From contig SFTH01000010.1 in assembly GCA_004563405.1 (NCBI GenBank), positions 21,834-85,833 on the forward strand: a stretch of 64,000 nt of DNA, read 5' to 3'. Shown here in pieces: positions 1 through 9,423 of the stretch. How positions within the stretch are numbered: position 1 is the stretch's first letter; every line of letters begins with the position of its first letter. Position numbers and translations under genes: made by a program. The notes under the pieces were generated by a model. That model made no database searches and was not told where the DNA came from. It was given only the letters and a program-made list of their open reading frames with translations. Origin of the DNA: a bacterium (GTDB lineage Bacteria > Bacillota > Clostridia > Christensenellales > Aristaeellaceae).

Positions 1-38
1 ATCCGCCTTGCACGGGAGGAAAAAGCAAGCCAGTGCAG

Positions 39-71
39 ATACCGGGGTGTTCCCGCACATGAAGCCGGTAT
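39..71. terminator. Hairpin downstream of the barstar gene
   Basis: Inverted repeat ATACCGG / CCGGTAT with a loop of about 19 nt, followed by TTTT on the plus strand. It lies about 65 nt past the barstar stop. On the minus strand the run after the stem is only loosely T-rich, so a role as terminator of the long rpsB-to-barstar transcript is possible but weak. No gene is seen in 1-134. Confidence 0.3.
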
Positions 72-134
72 TTTGAGATTATGTCCGTATATATTCCCGG
101 AATCACCAAGCGAAATCATTCGCCAGGAAAGAGT

Positions 135-401
135 CTATTCAGCGATGTGGAATCGGAACCCGTCGTTTTTTCCGGTAGCTTCAAACATGGTCTGGAGCAG
201 CTTGCAGCCGTAGGCGCCGAGGGCGTTCAGCATGGCGGCGGGGTGAGCGAGGGTCACCTCCGCCCGCATGCAGCTGATCTCGTCCCAGAGCGCGTCCAGG
301 TTTGCGCCGTAGTGGGGCGGAAGGTGCAAGGCGCGGGCGAGCTCCGCGTGGGCGGCGGCGCGGTCGGGCATGCGCTCGCCGTCGATGACGTATGTGTTCA
401 T
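135..401 (-). CDS. Barstar-family ribonuclease inhibitor
   Basis: An 88-aa acidic protein of barstar size. It begins MNTYVIDGERM and contains HYGANLDALWDEIS, which matches the barstar segment that plugs the barnase active site. Barstar binds its cognate ribonuclease one to one in the cytoplasm and protects the producer. The start was moved six codons in from the longest frame because GAGGAGG lies 6 nt upstream of this ATG; the dropped codons encode that ribosome binding site. The gene starts 10 nt after the barnase stop on the same strand, the normal toxin-inhibitor arrangement. Confidence 0.85.
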   Translation of the reverse strand: MNTYVIDGERMPDRAAAHAELARALHLPPHYGANLDALWDEISCMRAEVTLAHPAAMLNALGAYGCKLLQTMFEATGKNDGFRFHIAE

Positions 402-411
402 GCTTGCCTCC

Positions 412-876
412 TCAATCATAATACCAGTCGTCGTAGAGCAGCTCGAAGTTCTGGTAGTGGTCGCCGGAGTAGTAGATCAGGCCGTCGCTGGAAAACAGCA
501 GGCGCTCCGCGCCCCGGTAGCCGCCGAAGTAGTTCACGTCGCACTCGTACCAGTTTCGTCCGCGCGCCTCGGGAAGGCTGCCCTCCCGGTTGCCGAAACG
601 GTCGCCGCCGATGCTCATGCCCGGGGCCACCGTCCACAGGTTGCCGGAGCGGCTGTCCCAGCCCATGGAGCGGGCTTCAGCCTTGGTGAGATAATTTGGG
701 GGCAATTCCTCAAAAGCATGAAGATAGAGGGCGACTTCATCGCATTCCGAGTAGTCATAGCCGTATTCTACGAGGATATCCTCTGTGATGGCCACGTCGC
801 CGTCCACCAAAGCCTCGCAGAGGCCGCTGGAGAACAGCAGAAGAAGGATCAACAGCAGTTGCAACAGGCGCTTCAA
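412..876 (-). CDS. Secreted barnase-type guanyl-specific ribonuclease
   Basis: A 154-aa product when started at TTG 876: AGAAGGGAG lies 9 nt upstream and the result is a good signal peptide (MKRLLQLLLILLLLFSSG). The longer frame starts at ATG 954, overlapping the polC stop as ATGA, but has a weak ribosome binding site and would bury the signal 27 residues in. The mature part aligns closely with barnase (GNLWTVAPGMSIGGD, GNREGSLPEARGRNW). Catalytic residues are visible: E111, R121, R125 and H140, matching barnase Glu73, Arg83, Arg87 and His102. A short acidic tail follows the usual end. It is probably exported, with barstar (135-401) neutralising any enzyme left inside. Confidence 0.87.
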   Translation of the reverse strand: MKRLLQLLLILLLLFSSGLCEALVDGDVAITEDILVEYGYDYSECDEVALYLHAFEELPPNYLTKAEARSMGWDSRSGNLWTVAPGMSIGGDRFGNREGSLPEARGRNWYECDVNYFGGYRGAERLLFSSDGLIYYSGDHYQNFELLYDDWYYD

Positions 877-950
877 GGATAACGACTCCCTTCTGAATCC
901 GGATTCCAGATCGTCATCTGATATAGACTTCGGTCGGTTATTGGCGGCGG

Positions 951-3900
951 TCATCCGCCGAATTCGAACAGCGTCACCTGACTGGTCTCGGGCAGGTCGT
1001 TCAGGCAGCCGGCCTGCTTCAGCGTCTCCACCACGCTCTTGGAAACCTTGCGGCGCACCATGTCGTCCTGGGAGATGAAGGGGCCGGAGCTTCGGGCCTC
1101 GACGAAGGCCTCCGCCGCGCTGGTGCCCACGCCCGGCAGGGAATTGATGGGTGGCACGATGAAGCCGTCTTCGTCAATGAAGAAGTCCTTCGCGGCGGAC
1201 TTGTAGATGTCCAGCGGGCGGATGTGCACGCCGCGCAGGTTCATCTCGATCAGAATCTCCAGCAGCGTGGCCTCGTCCTCCTTGGTGGCGGTGAGCTCGG
1301 CCTTGTCCAGGGCCTTGATGCCCTCGTAGGCTTCGCGCAGTTCGTCCACGCTCTGGGTGCACATGTAGGAGGCGTTGAAGCTCTCTGCGTTGCGGTGCAG
1401 GTAGCAGCAGTAGTAGGCCGCGGGGTAGTAGATCTTGAAGTAGGCGATGCGCAGCGCCATGGTGACGTAGGCCACGGCGTGGGCGCGGGGGAACATGTAC
1501 TTGATTTTCTTGCAGCTGTCGATGTACCAGGCGGGCGCGTCCACGGCCTGGATGGCCTCCTCCATCTCGGGCCTCAGGCCCTTGCCCTTGCGCACGTTCT
1601 CCATGGTCTTGAAGGCGATCTCGCTGTCCACGCCCAGGGCGATCAATGCGTTCATGATGTCATCGCGGGTGCAGATGCACTCCTTCAGCGGAACGCCCGC
1701 CTTCACCAGGTCGGCGGCGTTGCCCAGCCACACGTCGGTGCCGTGGGACAGGCCGGAGATGCGGATCAGCTCCTCCATGGAGGTGGGCTTGGTGTCCTCC
1801 AGCATGCCGCGCACGAACTTCGTGCCGAACTCGGGCACGCCCAGCGTGCCGGTCTTGGACACGCCCAGCTCCTCCGCGGTGATGCCCAGGGCCTCGGTGC
1901 CGGAGAACAGGGAGATGATCCTGCCGAACACCTCCGGGTCGTGCAGCGGCACCTTCTGCGGTGCAATGCCGGTGAGGTCCTGCAATTTGCGCAGCATGGT
2001 GGGGTCATCGTGGCCCAGTACGTCCAGCTTGACCAGAACGTCGTGCATGGAGCTGAAGTCGAAGTGGGTGGTGATGGTGTCGGAGTTCACGTCGTCCGCC
2101 GGATGCTGGATGGGCGTGAACTGGTAGATGGAGTACTCCTTCGGCAGCACCACCATGCCCGCCGGGTGCTGGCCGGTGGTGCGCTTGACGCCGGTGATGC
2201 CGTTGGCCAGGCGCTGCTTTTCTGCGTTGGAGAGGGAGAGCCCCCGCTCCTCGGCGTATTTGAGCACATAGCCGTAGGCGGTCTTTTCGGCGATGGTGCC
2301 GATGGTGCCCGCGCGGAAGCAGAACTCCGCGCCGAAGAGCTCCTTGATGTAGTTGTGGGCCACCGGCTGGTACTCGCCGGAGAAGTTCAGGTCGATGTCG
2401 GGCACCTTGTTGCCCTTGAAGCCCAGAAAGACCTCGAAGGGGATGTTGAAGCCGTCGCGCCCCATCTCCGTTCCGCACACCGGGCAGGCCTTTGGGGGCA
2501 GGTCGATGCCGCATGCGTAGCCCGGGGGCACGTCGAACTCGTAGTGCTTGCACTTCGGGCAGATGTAGTGAGCGGACAGAGAGTTGACCTCCGTGATGCC
2601 GGAGAGGAAGGCCACGAAGGACGAACCCACCGAGCCTCGGCTGCCCACGATGTAGCCGTCCGAGAGGGACTTGGCCACAAGCTTCACGGCGATCATGTAC
2701 AGCGTGGAGAAGCCGTAGCCGATGATGGCCCCCAGCTCCTTGTCGATGCGCTTCTGCACGATTTCCGGCAGGGGGTCGCCGTAGATTTCCTTCGCCTTGT
2801 TGACGGTCAGCGCGCGCAGCTCGTGCTCCGCCTCGGGCCAGTAGGGCTGGAAGGTCTCCTTGCCCTCGGGATGCGGAAGGAATACGTGCAGCTCGCCCAC
2901 CTGATCCGCGATGGCGTTGGGGTTGGTCACGACCACCTCCCGCGCCTTCTCCGGGCCGAGATAGGAGAATTCCTCCAGCATGTCGTCAGTGGTGCGGAAG
3001 TACAGCGGCGGCTGGTTGTCCGCGTCCTCAAAGCCCTTGGAGGCCATCAGTATGGCGCGGAAGATGCCGTCGTTGGGGTTCATGAAGTGCACGTCGCCCG
3101 TGGCGCACACGGGCTTGTGGAGCCTTTCGCCCAGGCGGACGATCCTGCGATTCAGATCCCGCAGCCCCTCATCGTCGGTGACGGTGCCCTCGCGCTTCAG
3201 AAATTCGTTGTTGCCGATGGGCTGAATCTCAAGATAGTCGTAGAAGGACGCGACGCGCTCGACGGCCCTGTCGTCGCGGCCGTCCAGTATGGCGCGGAAC
3301 AGCTCGCCCGCCTCGCAGGCGCTGCCGACGATCAGTCCCTCCCGGTGCTTCTGAATCAGGCTCCGCGGGATTCGGGGCGTGCGGTGGAAGTAGTTGAGGT
3401 GGCCTTCGCTCACCAGGCGGTACAGATTCTCCATGCCCTTCTGGGTGGCGGCCAGCAGGATGATGTGGTAGGCCTGCTTGCCTGCGTCCGTCTGGTAGCA
3501 GCTGTTGAGCTCGCCCAGGGTGGAGATGTTCTTCTGGGCGCGCACCTCGCTGAGCACACGCAGCAGGACCAGGCTCGTGGCCCGTGCGTCGTGCACGGCC
3601 CGGTGCGCGTTGGTCAGGGATACGCCCAGCTGCTTGCAAACGTTGCCCAGCTTGTGGTTCTTGAAGTTGGGATACTGGTTGCGCACCAGCGCGAGGGTAT
3701 CCAGCACCGGATGGTCGAAGGGGAGCTTCGCGGCGCGGAATGCCCTGCGGAAGAACGCGATGTCGAAGGCGGCGTTGTGGGCCACCAGCACCGCGCCCTC
3801 GCAGAACTTTGCGAAGGCGGGCATCACGTCCATCAGCTTCGGCTTGCCCCGGAGCATGGCGGTGGTAATGCCGGTGATCTCGGCCACACGCTCCGGGACG

Positions 3901-5282
3901 GCCCGTCCGGGATCGATGAGCTCGGAAAACTCGCCCACCTCCACGCCGTTCTCGATGCGCACCGCGCCGATTTCGATGATTTCGTCGGTGTGGGTGTTGA
4001 GGCCGGTGGTCTCCACGTCCAGAACGACGTAGGTCGCGCCATCCAGAGCCACGCTCGCGCCGCCCTCCACGATGCTCGCGTCGTCGTCGATGAGGTAGCC
4101 CTCGCAGCCGGGAATCAGCTTGATTCCGGCCTTTTTGGCCGCGCCAAAGGCCTCCGGGAAGGCCTGCACCACGCCGTGATCGGTGATGGCGATGGCCTTG
4201 TGGCCCCACTTCGCCGCCTGCTTGATCAATGCCGTGGGGGAGGCGCAGGCGTCCATGGTGGAGAAGGAGGTGTGCAGGTGCAGCTCCACGCGCTTCTCCG
4301 GGGCGTTGTCCAGCCGCACGGGCTTTTCCGCAGGCTGGATGTCGGAGACCATCAGCACCATTTCGTGTTTGAATTCATCGTATCGGTAGCTGCCCCGACA
4401 GGTGACCCAGTTGCCGTTCTTCAGCCCTTCGCACAGGGCGTCGGCCTGGGCTTGGATGCTCTTGGCGTTCTCGTCTCCGCCGCGGCGGCCGCCGAGAAAG
4501 AGCTTGCAGTTGACGGAGGAGGTGCTGTCCGACATGGAGAAGGAGATGATGCGCGTCTGGCCGTTCTTGGCCTCCTTCATGTCGAAGTCCGAGACCTCGC
4601 CGCGCACGGTCATGCGGCCGATGTCCTCGGTGATCTCGCGCATTTCGATGATGGGATCGTGAATGGGGCGGCCGTAGAGCGCGTCCGAGGGCAGGGCTGA
4701 GCGCTTTTTGTCGCCGGCGAGGTTGCGCGCCGTGTCCTTGGCCAGCATCTCCGCCTCCTGCGCCCGGGCGCGGTTGATCTCCTCGATGCGGCGCTCGTCG
4801 CTGCCGGTGATGCGGATGGCGACGGTCGCGTCGATGCCGAACAGGCGCTTGAGGTAACCCTCCAGAAGGCGGTCGACGCCCTGCATGCGCAGGTAGTCCG
4901 CGCCCTCGCTGCTGGAGATGTTGAGAATCAACTTGCCGCCCTCTAGCCGCCACGCGCCCCCTTCCCAGTCCAGAAAGTGCACCGCCCCGGGACATTCGTG
5001 GGACATCAGCTCCCTGAGCAGCGGCGTGGCGCGCCCCAAATCCTCCTGCACGGCGTCGTGCAGCGCGGGATAGCGCAGCTCTACGTCCACCTTCACCGTC
5101 GGGAAGGCGGCCTCCAGCGTGCGCAGCAGCTGCTTGCGGTCCGCGCGGGAGAGCAGACGGTCGGAATGGAATTCCACGGTCATGCGCCCCGTCTTTTTGG
5201 AGATGGATACGCGCGACAGAACGAGACAGTCCGCCAGTTCAGGACTGTCTCTCAGTATCAGTTCTCGCCAGAGTTCCGCCAT
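951..5282 (-). CDS. polC: DNA polymerase III alpha subunit, PolC type
   Basis: The 1443-aa replicative polymerase of low-GC Gram-positive type, close to the 1437 aa of Bacillus subtilis PolC. In order it has an OB-fold region (about 225-320), a PHP domain starting at VELHLHTSFS (about 333) that is split by a DnaQ-like 3'-5' exonuclease (VLDVETTGL, about 415-580), a zinc finger (CPKC...CPVC, about 907-940) and the polymerase core with the acidic motif DIDLNF (about 964). GGAGGGAG lies just upstream of the ATG. It follows ispG by 12 nt and its TGA overlaps a possible ATG of the barnase frame, so the genes are probably cotranscribed. Confidence 0.97.
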   Translation of the reverse strand: MAELWRELILRDSPELADCLVLSRVSISKKTGRMTVEFHSDRLLSRADRKQLLRTLEAAFPTVKVDVELRYPALHDAVQEDLGRATPLLRELMSHECPGAVHFLDWEGGAWRLEGGKLILNISSSEGADYLRMQGVDRLLEGYLKRLFGIDATVAIRITGSDERRIEEINRARAQEAEMLAKDTARNLAGDKKRSALPSDALYGRPIHDPIIEMREITEDIGRMTVRGEVSDFDMKEAKNGQTRIISFSMSDSTSSVNCKLFLGGRRGGDENAKSIQAQADALCEGLKNGNWVTCRGSYRYDEFKHEMVLMVSDIQPAEKPVRLDNAPEKRVELHLHTSFSTMDACASPTALIKQAAKWGHKAIAITDHGVVQAFPEAFGAAKKAGIKLIPGCEGYLIDDDASIVEGGASVALDGATYVVLDVETTGLNTHTDEIIEIGAVRIENGVEVGEFSELIDPGRAVPERVAEITGITTAMLRGKPKLMDVMPAFAKFCEGAVLVAHNAAFDIAFFRRAFRAAKLPFDHPVLDTLALVRNQYPNFKNHKLGNVCKQLGVSLTNAHRAVHDARATSLVLLRVLSEVRAQKNISTLGELNSCYQTDAGKQAYHIILLAATQKGMENLYRLVSEGHLNYFHRTPRIPRSLIQKHREGLIVGSACEAGELFRAILDGRDDRAVERVASFYDYLEIQPIGNNEFLKREGTVTDDEGLRDLNRRIVRLGERLHKPVCATGDVHFMNPNDGIFRAILMASKGFEDADNQPPLYFRTTDDMLEEFSYLGPEKAREVVVTNPNAIADQVGELHVFLPHPEGKETFQPYWPEAEHELRALTVNKAKEIYGDPLPEIVQKRIDKELGAIIGYGFSTLYMIAVKLVAKSLSDGYIVGSRGSVGSSFVAFLSGITEVNSLSAHYICPKCKHYEFDVPPGYACGIDLPPKACPVCGTEMGRDGFNIPFEVFLGFKGNKVPDIDLNFSGEYQPVAHNYIKELFGAEFCFRAGTIGTIAEKTAYGYVLKYAEERGLSLSNAEKQRLANGITGVKRTTGQHPAGMVVLPKEYSIYQFTPIQHPADDVNSDTITTHFDFSSMHDVLVKLDVLGHDDPTMLRKLQDLTGIAPQKVPLHDPEVFGRIISLFSGTEALGITAEELGVSKTGTLGVPEFGTKFVRGMLEDTKPTSMEELIRISGLSHGTDVWLGNAADLVKAGVPLKECICTRDDIMNALIALGVDSEIAFKTMENVRKGKGLRPEMEEAIQAVDAPAWYIDSCKKIKYMFPRAHAVAYVTMALRIAYFKIYYPAAYYCCYLHRNAESFNASYMCTQSVDELREAYEGIKALDKAELTATKEDEATLLEILIEMNLRGVHIRPLDIYKSAAKDFFIDEDGFIVPPINSLPGVGTSAAEAFVEARSSGPFISQDDMVRRKVSKSVVETLKQAGCLNDLPETSQVTLFEFGG

Positions 5283-5294
5283 GGGCTCCCTCCA

Positions 5295-6344
5295 TCAGTG
5301 TTCTTCTGCGTACCGGCGCACCTCGCGGGTCAGAATTTCCGCCAGATCGCCGCGCACTGCCCGGGGCGGCTGTCCCTTGACAATCAGCGCGCCGCCGTCC
5401 CGGCCGCCTGCGATGCCCAGGTCGGCTTCCTTCGCCTCGCCCGGGCCGTTGACGATGCAGCCCATCACGGCAACGCGTATGTGCTTTTTGATGTCCAGCG
5501 TGTTTCTGCGAACGGCGCTGGCAATGCCCTCCACGTCGATACAGGTGCGCCCGCAGGTGGGGCAGGAGATGATCTCGACAAAGTCCTCTCGCAGGCCGCA
5601 TGCGCGCAGGATGTTGATGCCCGCCGGAACCTCCTGCACGGGGTCGCCGGAGATGGACACGCGGATGGTGTCGCCGATGCCCTCCATCAGCAGCGTGCCG
5701 ATGCCCACGGCGGATTTTACCACGCCCACGTCCGCCGTGCCGGATTCGGTCACGCCGATGTGCTGGGGATAGTCCGTCCGCTGGTGCGCCAGCCGACAGG
5801 CCTCGATCATGGTTTTGACGTTCGTGGCCTTGAAGGAGAGCACGATGTCGTCGTAGCCCGCGCGCTCCAGCATGCGGGCGTGGTTCAGGCCGCTCTCCAC
5901 CATGCCCTGAGGGGTGACGCCGCCGTATCTGGCGAGGATCTCCTTTTCGACGGAGCCGGAGTTTACGCCAATGCGCACGGGGATGTGGTGCTGCTTCAGG
6001 CAGTCCGCGAGGGTGCGCACGTTCTGCTCCCCGCCGATGTTGCCGGGGTTGATGCGCACCTTGGAGATGCCGTTTTCAATGGCGCGGATGGCGAGGGTGT
6101 GGTCGAAGTGGATGTCCGCCACCAGCGGAACGGGGCTCGCGTCCACCAGGGGGCGCACGGCCTCAGCGCAGACCGCGTCATAGACGGAGACGCGCACGAT
6201 GTCCGCGCCCGCCGCCGCCATGCGGCGAATCTGATCGAGGGTGGCTTCCACATTCCGGGTGTCGGTATTGGTCATGGTCTGAACGCTCACGGGTGCGCCG
6301 CCGCCGATGGCGACGCCGCCCGCAAAGACCTTGCGCGTTGGCAT
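5295..6344 (-). CDS. ispG: 4-hydroxy-3-methylbut-2-enyl diphosphate synthase
   Basis: IspG/GcpE, 349 aa, the penultimate MEP-pathway enzyme, which reductively converts MEcPP to HMBPP using a [4Fe-4S] cluster. The N-terminal TIM barrel starts at VQTMTNTDTRNVEAT. The C-terminal cluster-binding part has SCPTCGRTC (about 258-267) and MGCIVNGPGE (about 294-303), which supply the three cysteines. The length matches the short bacterial form without the plant insert. It sits 12 nt downstream of rseP in the common clostridial order dxr-rseP-ispG-polC. Confidence 0.96.
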   Translation of the reverse strand: MPTRKVFAGGVAIGGGAPVSVQTMTNTDTRNVEATLDQIRRMAAAGADIVRVSVYDAVCAEAVRPLVDASPVPLVADIHFDHTLAIRAIENGISKVRINPGNIGGEQNVRTLADCLKQHHIPVRIGVNSGSVEKEILARYGGVTPQGMVESGLNHARMLERAGYDDIVLSFKATNVKTMIEACRLAHQRTDYPQHIGVTESGTADVGVVKSAVGIGTLLMEGIGDTIRVSISGDPVQEVPAGINILRACGLREDFVEIISCPTCGRTCIDVEGIASAVRRNTLDIKKHIRVAVMGCIVNGPGEAKEADLGIAGGRDGGALIVKGQPPRAVRGDLAEILTREVRRYAEEH

Positions 6345-6356
6345 GCGTATCTCTCC

Positions 6357-7415
6357 TTAGCCGCCGGTAAAGAGGCGGAGTATGTCCTTATAGGTGATGA
6401 AGACGAACAGCATCAGCAGCAGCCCCAGGCCGATGGCGTGCACCATGCCCTCCTTCTCCGGAGGAATGGGCTTGCGGCGGATGGCTTCGAGGATCAGGAA
6501 GATCAGTCTTCCGCCGTCCAGGCTGGGCAGGGGCAGCAGGTTCATGATGCCGATGTTCAGCGAGAGGAAGAAGGTGAGGTTCACCACGGCGTAGAGCTTC
6601 TGGCTGGAGACCTGGTCGCTGACGAAGGAGATGATGCCCACCGGGCCCATCATATCGTCCACGCCCGTGCCGTGGAACACCAGATCCTTGAGCGCCTTGA
6701 GCATCTCGCCGGTGAATTCCACCATGTAGCCGCAGGAGCGCCCCAGGGCCTCGCCGAATCGATAGGTGCGCCCACCGAAGGCGATGCCCAACTGGTAGCG
6801 CACCTCTCCGGTCTCGCTGTCCTCGATGCGCTCGGGCTGCACCTCCATGGAGACGCGCTCGCCGCCCCGCTCGATGAGGAGGGAGAGGGGAGCGTCGAGG
6901 TCGGATGTGGCGATCACATCGCGCGCAGTCATCACGCCGTCGCCGTCGTAGCTGACGGCCACGCCGTTGATTTCGACGATCACGTCGCCGAGCTCCAGGC
7001 CACATTCGGCGGCGGGCGTGTTTTCGTAGATGTAGGCCACGCGGGGCTGGTATTCCGCGATGATGAAGTTGCTCAGCAGCACGGTGCAGAACACAAAGGC
7101 CAGCAGGAAGTTCATTGCGGGGCCTGCCGCGACGGTGAGCAGCCGCTTCCACACCGGCTGGTTGTTCATGGCGTTGGGCGCGGTGTTTTCCTCGTCCTCG
7201 CCCACGAAGGCGCAGTAGCCGCCCAGGGGAATCATCCGCAGCGAGTAGGCGATGCCCTTGCGCTTGAATCCCACGAGCTTCGGGCCGAAGCCCACGGAGA
7301 ATTCCAAGATGCCAATGCCGCAGAGGCGGCCCACCAGATAATGGCCGAATTCATGCACGGTGACGATAAAGCCCAGCATGACAATGGCGATCAGGATATA
7401 GAGAATTCTGGACAT
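6357..7415 (-). CDS. rseP: Site-2 protease, RseP/RasP family (M50)
   Basis: A 352-aa intramembrane zinc metalloprotease. HEFGH at residues 21-25 in the first transmembrane segment is the HExxH site, and NLLPLPSLDGG near residue 291 supplies the third ligand. A PDZ domain lies between them (about 115-195), and hydrophobic segments fit four transmembrane helices. Family members cut signal peptide remnants and anti-sigma factors inside the membrane. The start is the ATG after GGAGGTTTTG; the codon before it is a TTG that would lengthen the product by one residue. The ATG shares one base with the dxr stop (TGATG), which suggests translational coupling. Confidence 0.94.
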   Translation of the reverse strand: MSRILYILIAIVMLGFIVTVHEFGHYLVGRLCGIGILEFSVGFGPKLVGFKRKGIAYSLRMIPLGGYCAFVGEDEENTAPNAMNNQPVWKRLLTVAAGPAMNFLLAFVFCTVLLSNFIIAEYQPRVAYIYENTPAAECGLELGDVIVEINGVAVSYDGDGVMTARDVIATSDLDAPLSLLIERGGERVSMEVQPERIEDSETGEVRYQLGIAFGGRTYRFGEALGRSCGYMVEFTGEMLKALKDLVFHGTGVDDMMGPVGIISFVSDQVSSQKLYAVVNLTFFLSLNIGIMNLLPLPSLDGGRLIFLILEAIRRKPIPPEKEGMVHAIGLGLLLMLFVFITYKDILRLFTGG

Positions 7416-8563
7416 CAAAACCTCCGAATGATTTCATCGGCGCAGGCGCGCGCCTCTCTGTCGGCCTGATACACGTCCGCAATGCAGCGGATGGGCCGCT
7501 GGGGCACGCGATCCAGCGCATCGCGGATGATTTCCGCGATGCGGCCGAAGGGGATGCGGCCGTGCAGGAACGCATCCACAGCCGCCTCGTTCGCGCCGTT
7601 CAATACGATGGGCATGGCGCCGCCGGCCCTGAGGGCCTCGATGGCGTAGCCCAGCGCGGGAAAGCGCTGCAGATCCGGCTCCATAAACTGCAGGCTGGCG
7701 ATCTTTGCGAAGTCCAGCCGCCTTGCGTCGTATTCCAGACGCCCGGGATAGGCCATTGCGTAGCCGATGGGGCCGCGCATGTCCGGGCAACCCAGCTGGG
7801 CCAGCACCGCGCCATCCCGGAACTCCACCATGGAGTGTATGACGCTCTGGGGGTGTACGACGACGTCAATCTGCTCCGCGGGCATGCCGAAGAGGTGATG
7901 CGCTTCGATGACCTCAAGCCCCTTGTTCACCATCGTGGCGCAGTCCACGGTGATCTTGCGTCCCATGCTCCAGGTGGGGTGGCGCAATACGTCCTCCACC
8001 CGTGCGGCGTCGATCCTTTCCTTTGGCCAGTCGCGCAGCGCACCGCCGGAGGCGGTGAGGATCAACCGTCGAATCGGGTTTCCGGCCGCGCCCTGAAGGC
8101 ATTGAAAGATGGCGGAGTGCTCGCTGTCCACGGGCAGCAGGGGCTTGTTCAGGGCGCGCGCCTTTTCGGTCACCAGGTCGCCGCCGGTCACCAGCGCCTC
8201 CTTGTTGGCGAGGAGAACCTGCCCGCAGACGTCCAGCGCCGTCCAGACCGCGTCCAGACCGGCGATGCCGGTGATGGCGCACAGGGCGGCGTCCGCCCCG
8301 GCGGCTTCGAGGGCCCGGACGGAGCAGTCCGGGCCGAAGAACCACGCGCATGAGCGCAGATCCTCGGGGATTTCCGCCGGTGCGCAGGCCAGACCGGCTG
8401 CGACGGGGCGAAACTCGCGCACGAGGGAGAAAAGCTGCTCGCTGGAGCGGTTGGCCGTCAGGCAGACGGCGGAGAAGCGATCGGGATGACGGCGCACGAG
8501 ATCCAGCGCCTGGCTGCCGATCGAGCCGGTCGCCCCGAGAATTGCAATTTTCTTCTGTTCCAT
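7415..8563 (-). CDS. dxr: 1-deoxy-D-xylulose 5-phosphate reductoisomerase
   Basis: Dxr/IspC, 382 aa, the first committed MEP-pathway step (DXP to MEP, NADPH-dependent). The nucleotide-binding loop GATGSIGSQ is at residues 10-18. The metal-binding segment PVDSEHSAIFQ (about 143-153) carries the conserved Asp and Glu, and a C-terminal helical domain follows. The length is normal (about 380-400 aa). It lies 5 nt downstream of cdsA and overlaps rseP by one base. With ispG two genes later, the operon joins isoprenoid supply to its main user here, undecaprenyl phosphate made by uppS upstream. Confidence 0.96.
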   Translation of the reverse strand: MEQKKIAILGATGSIGSQALDLVRRHPDRFSAVCLTANRSSEQLFSLVREFRPVAAGLACAPAEIPEDLRSCAWFFGPDCSVRALEAAGADAALCAITGIAGLDAVWTALDVCGQVLLANKEALVTGGDLVTEKARALNKPLLPVDSEHSAIFQCLQGAAGNPIRRLILTASGGALRDWPKERIDAARVEDVLRHPTWSMGRKITVDCATMVNKGLEVIEAHHLFGMPAEQIDVVVHPQSVIHSMVEFRDGAVLAQLGCPDMRGPIGYAMAYPGRLEYDARRLDFAKIASLQFMEPDLQRFPALGYAIEALRAGGAMPIVLNGANEAAVDAFLHGRIPFGRIAEIIRDALDRVPQRPIRCIADVYQADREARACADEIIRRF

Positions 8564-8568
8564 ATATC

Positions 8569-9423
8569 TTAACCCATTCCGATTACTTTAAAGAATACAT
8601 AGCAGACCGCTCCGCAAAAGAGGATGCCGTCCATGCGGTCCATGATGCCACCGTGGCCGGGCAGGAGCTTTCCAAAGTCCTTCACGCCGCAATGGCGCTT
8701 GACCATGGAGGCCGTCAGATCGCCCACCTGGGAGAGCGCGCCGGCCACCAGACCCAGCAGCGCGAAGCTCCAGAGCGGCGGCAGGGCCTCATAGCCCGCC
8801 AACAGGGGAGAGGCGGGGCCCAGGAGAAGCCGCAGCAGGCCGGGGACGGCCATGGAAAAGAGCACGCTGGCGATCAGTCCCCCGATGGAGCCCTCGATGG
8901 TCTTCTTGGGGCTCAGCTCCGGGGCCAGCTTGTGCTTGCCAAAGAGCATCCCGGAAAACAGTGCGAACACGTCGTTTACCGAGGCCGCAAAGAAGGACAG
9001 CACCAGCGCCACCGTGATGGCCGCACGGTTTTCGAATTGTAAAAGCTCCATCAGCACCATGTAGAATATGCCCGGATAGAGCATGGGAAACACGGTGGCC
9101 ATCAGGCTTTCCACGGCAATTCTGCCCCGCGTCACCAGCCGCGTCATCGCGGCCATGACGCTCAACAGCAGCGCAATCATGGAGACGTTCATCTCTCCGG
9201 GCACATAGAAGGCGGTACATTCCGCGGCGATGGTCATAAAGCAGAACACATAGCCCGCCCAACGCACCGGTTCAATGCCCGTGGCGCGAATGGCCTTGTA
9301 CATTTCATGCGTGCTTGCGACCATGGCAAAGGACAGCAGGGCAAGCATCGTCCAGCCCTGTAACAATACGCCCGCCAGCACGATTACGGCAAAGGCTGCG
9401 CCGGTTATCACACGCTTGATCAA
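8569..9423 (-). CDS. cdsA: Phosphatidate cytidylyltransferase
   Basis: A 284-aa multi-pass membrane enzyme that makes CDP-diacylglycerol from CTP and phosphatidic acid, the branch point of phospholipid synthesis. The C-terminal CdsA signature is complete: SMVKRHCGVKDFGKLLPGHG followed by GIMDRMDG. Around eight hydrophobic segments precede and flank it. The start is TTG with GGAGGAAAATTC upstream, and it overlaps the uppS stop (TTGA), so it is probably translated by coupling to uppS. Confidence 0.94.
   Translation of the reverse strand: MIKRVITGAAFAVIVLAGVLLQGWTMLALLSFAMVASTHEMYKAIRATGIEPVRWAGYVFCFMTIAAECTAFYVPGEMNVSMIALLLSVMAAMTRLVTRGRIAVESLMATVFPMLYPGIFYMVLMELLQFENRAAITVALVLSFFAASVNDVFALFSGMLFGKHKLAPELSPKKTIEGSIGGLIASVLFSMAVPGLLRLLLGPASPLLAGYEALPPLWSFALLGLVAGALSQVGDLTASMVKRHCGVKDFGKLLPGHGGIMDRMDGILFCGAVCYVFFKVIGMG

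Noticed and set aside
1224..4700. Very long plus-strand open frame of 1158 codons opposite polC
   Set aside because: It is the antisense shadow of a high-GC gene; the polC frame has all family motifs and the plus frame is His/Val/Gly-rich with no domain.
4977..7469. Plus-strand open frame of 830 codons opposite ispG and rseP
   Set aside because: Same antisense artefact; it runs through gene boundaries and terminators and has no recognisable domain.
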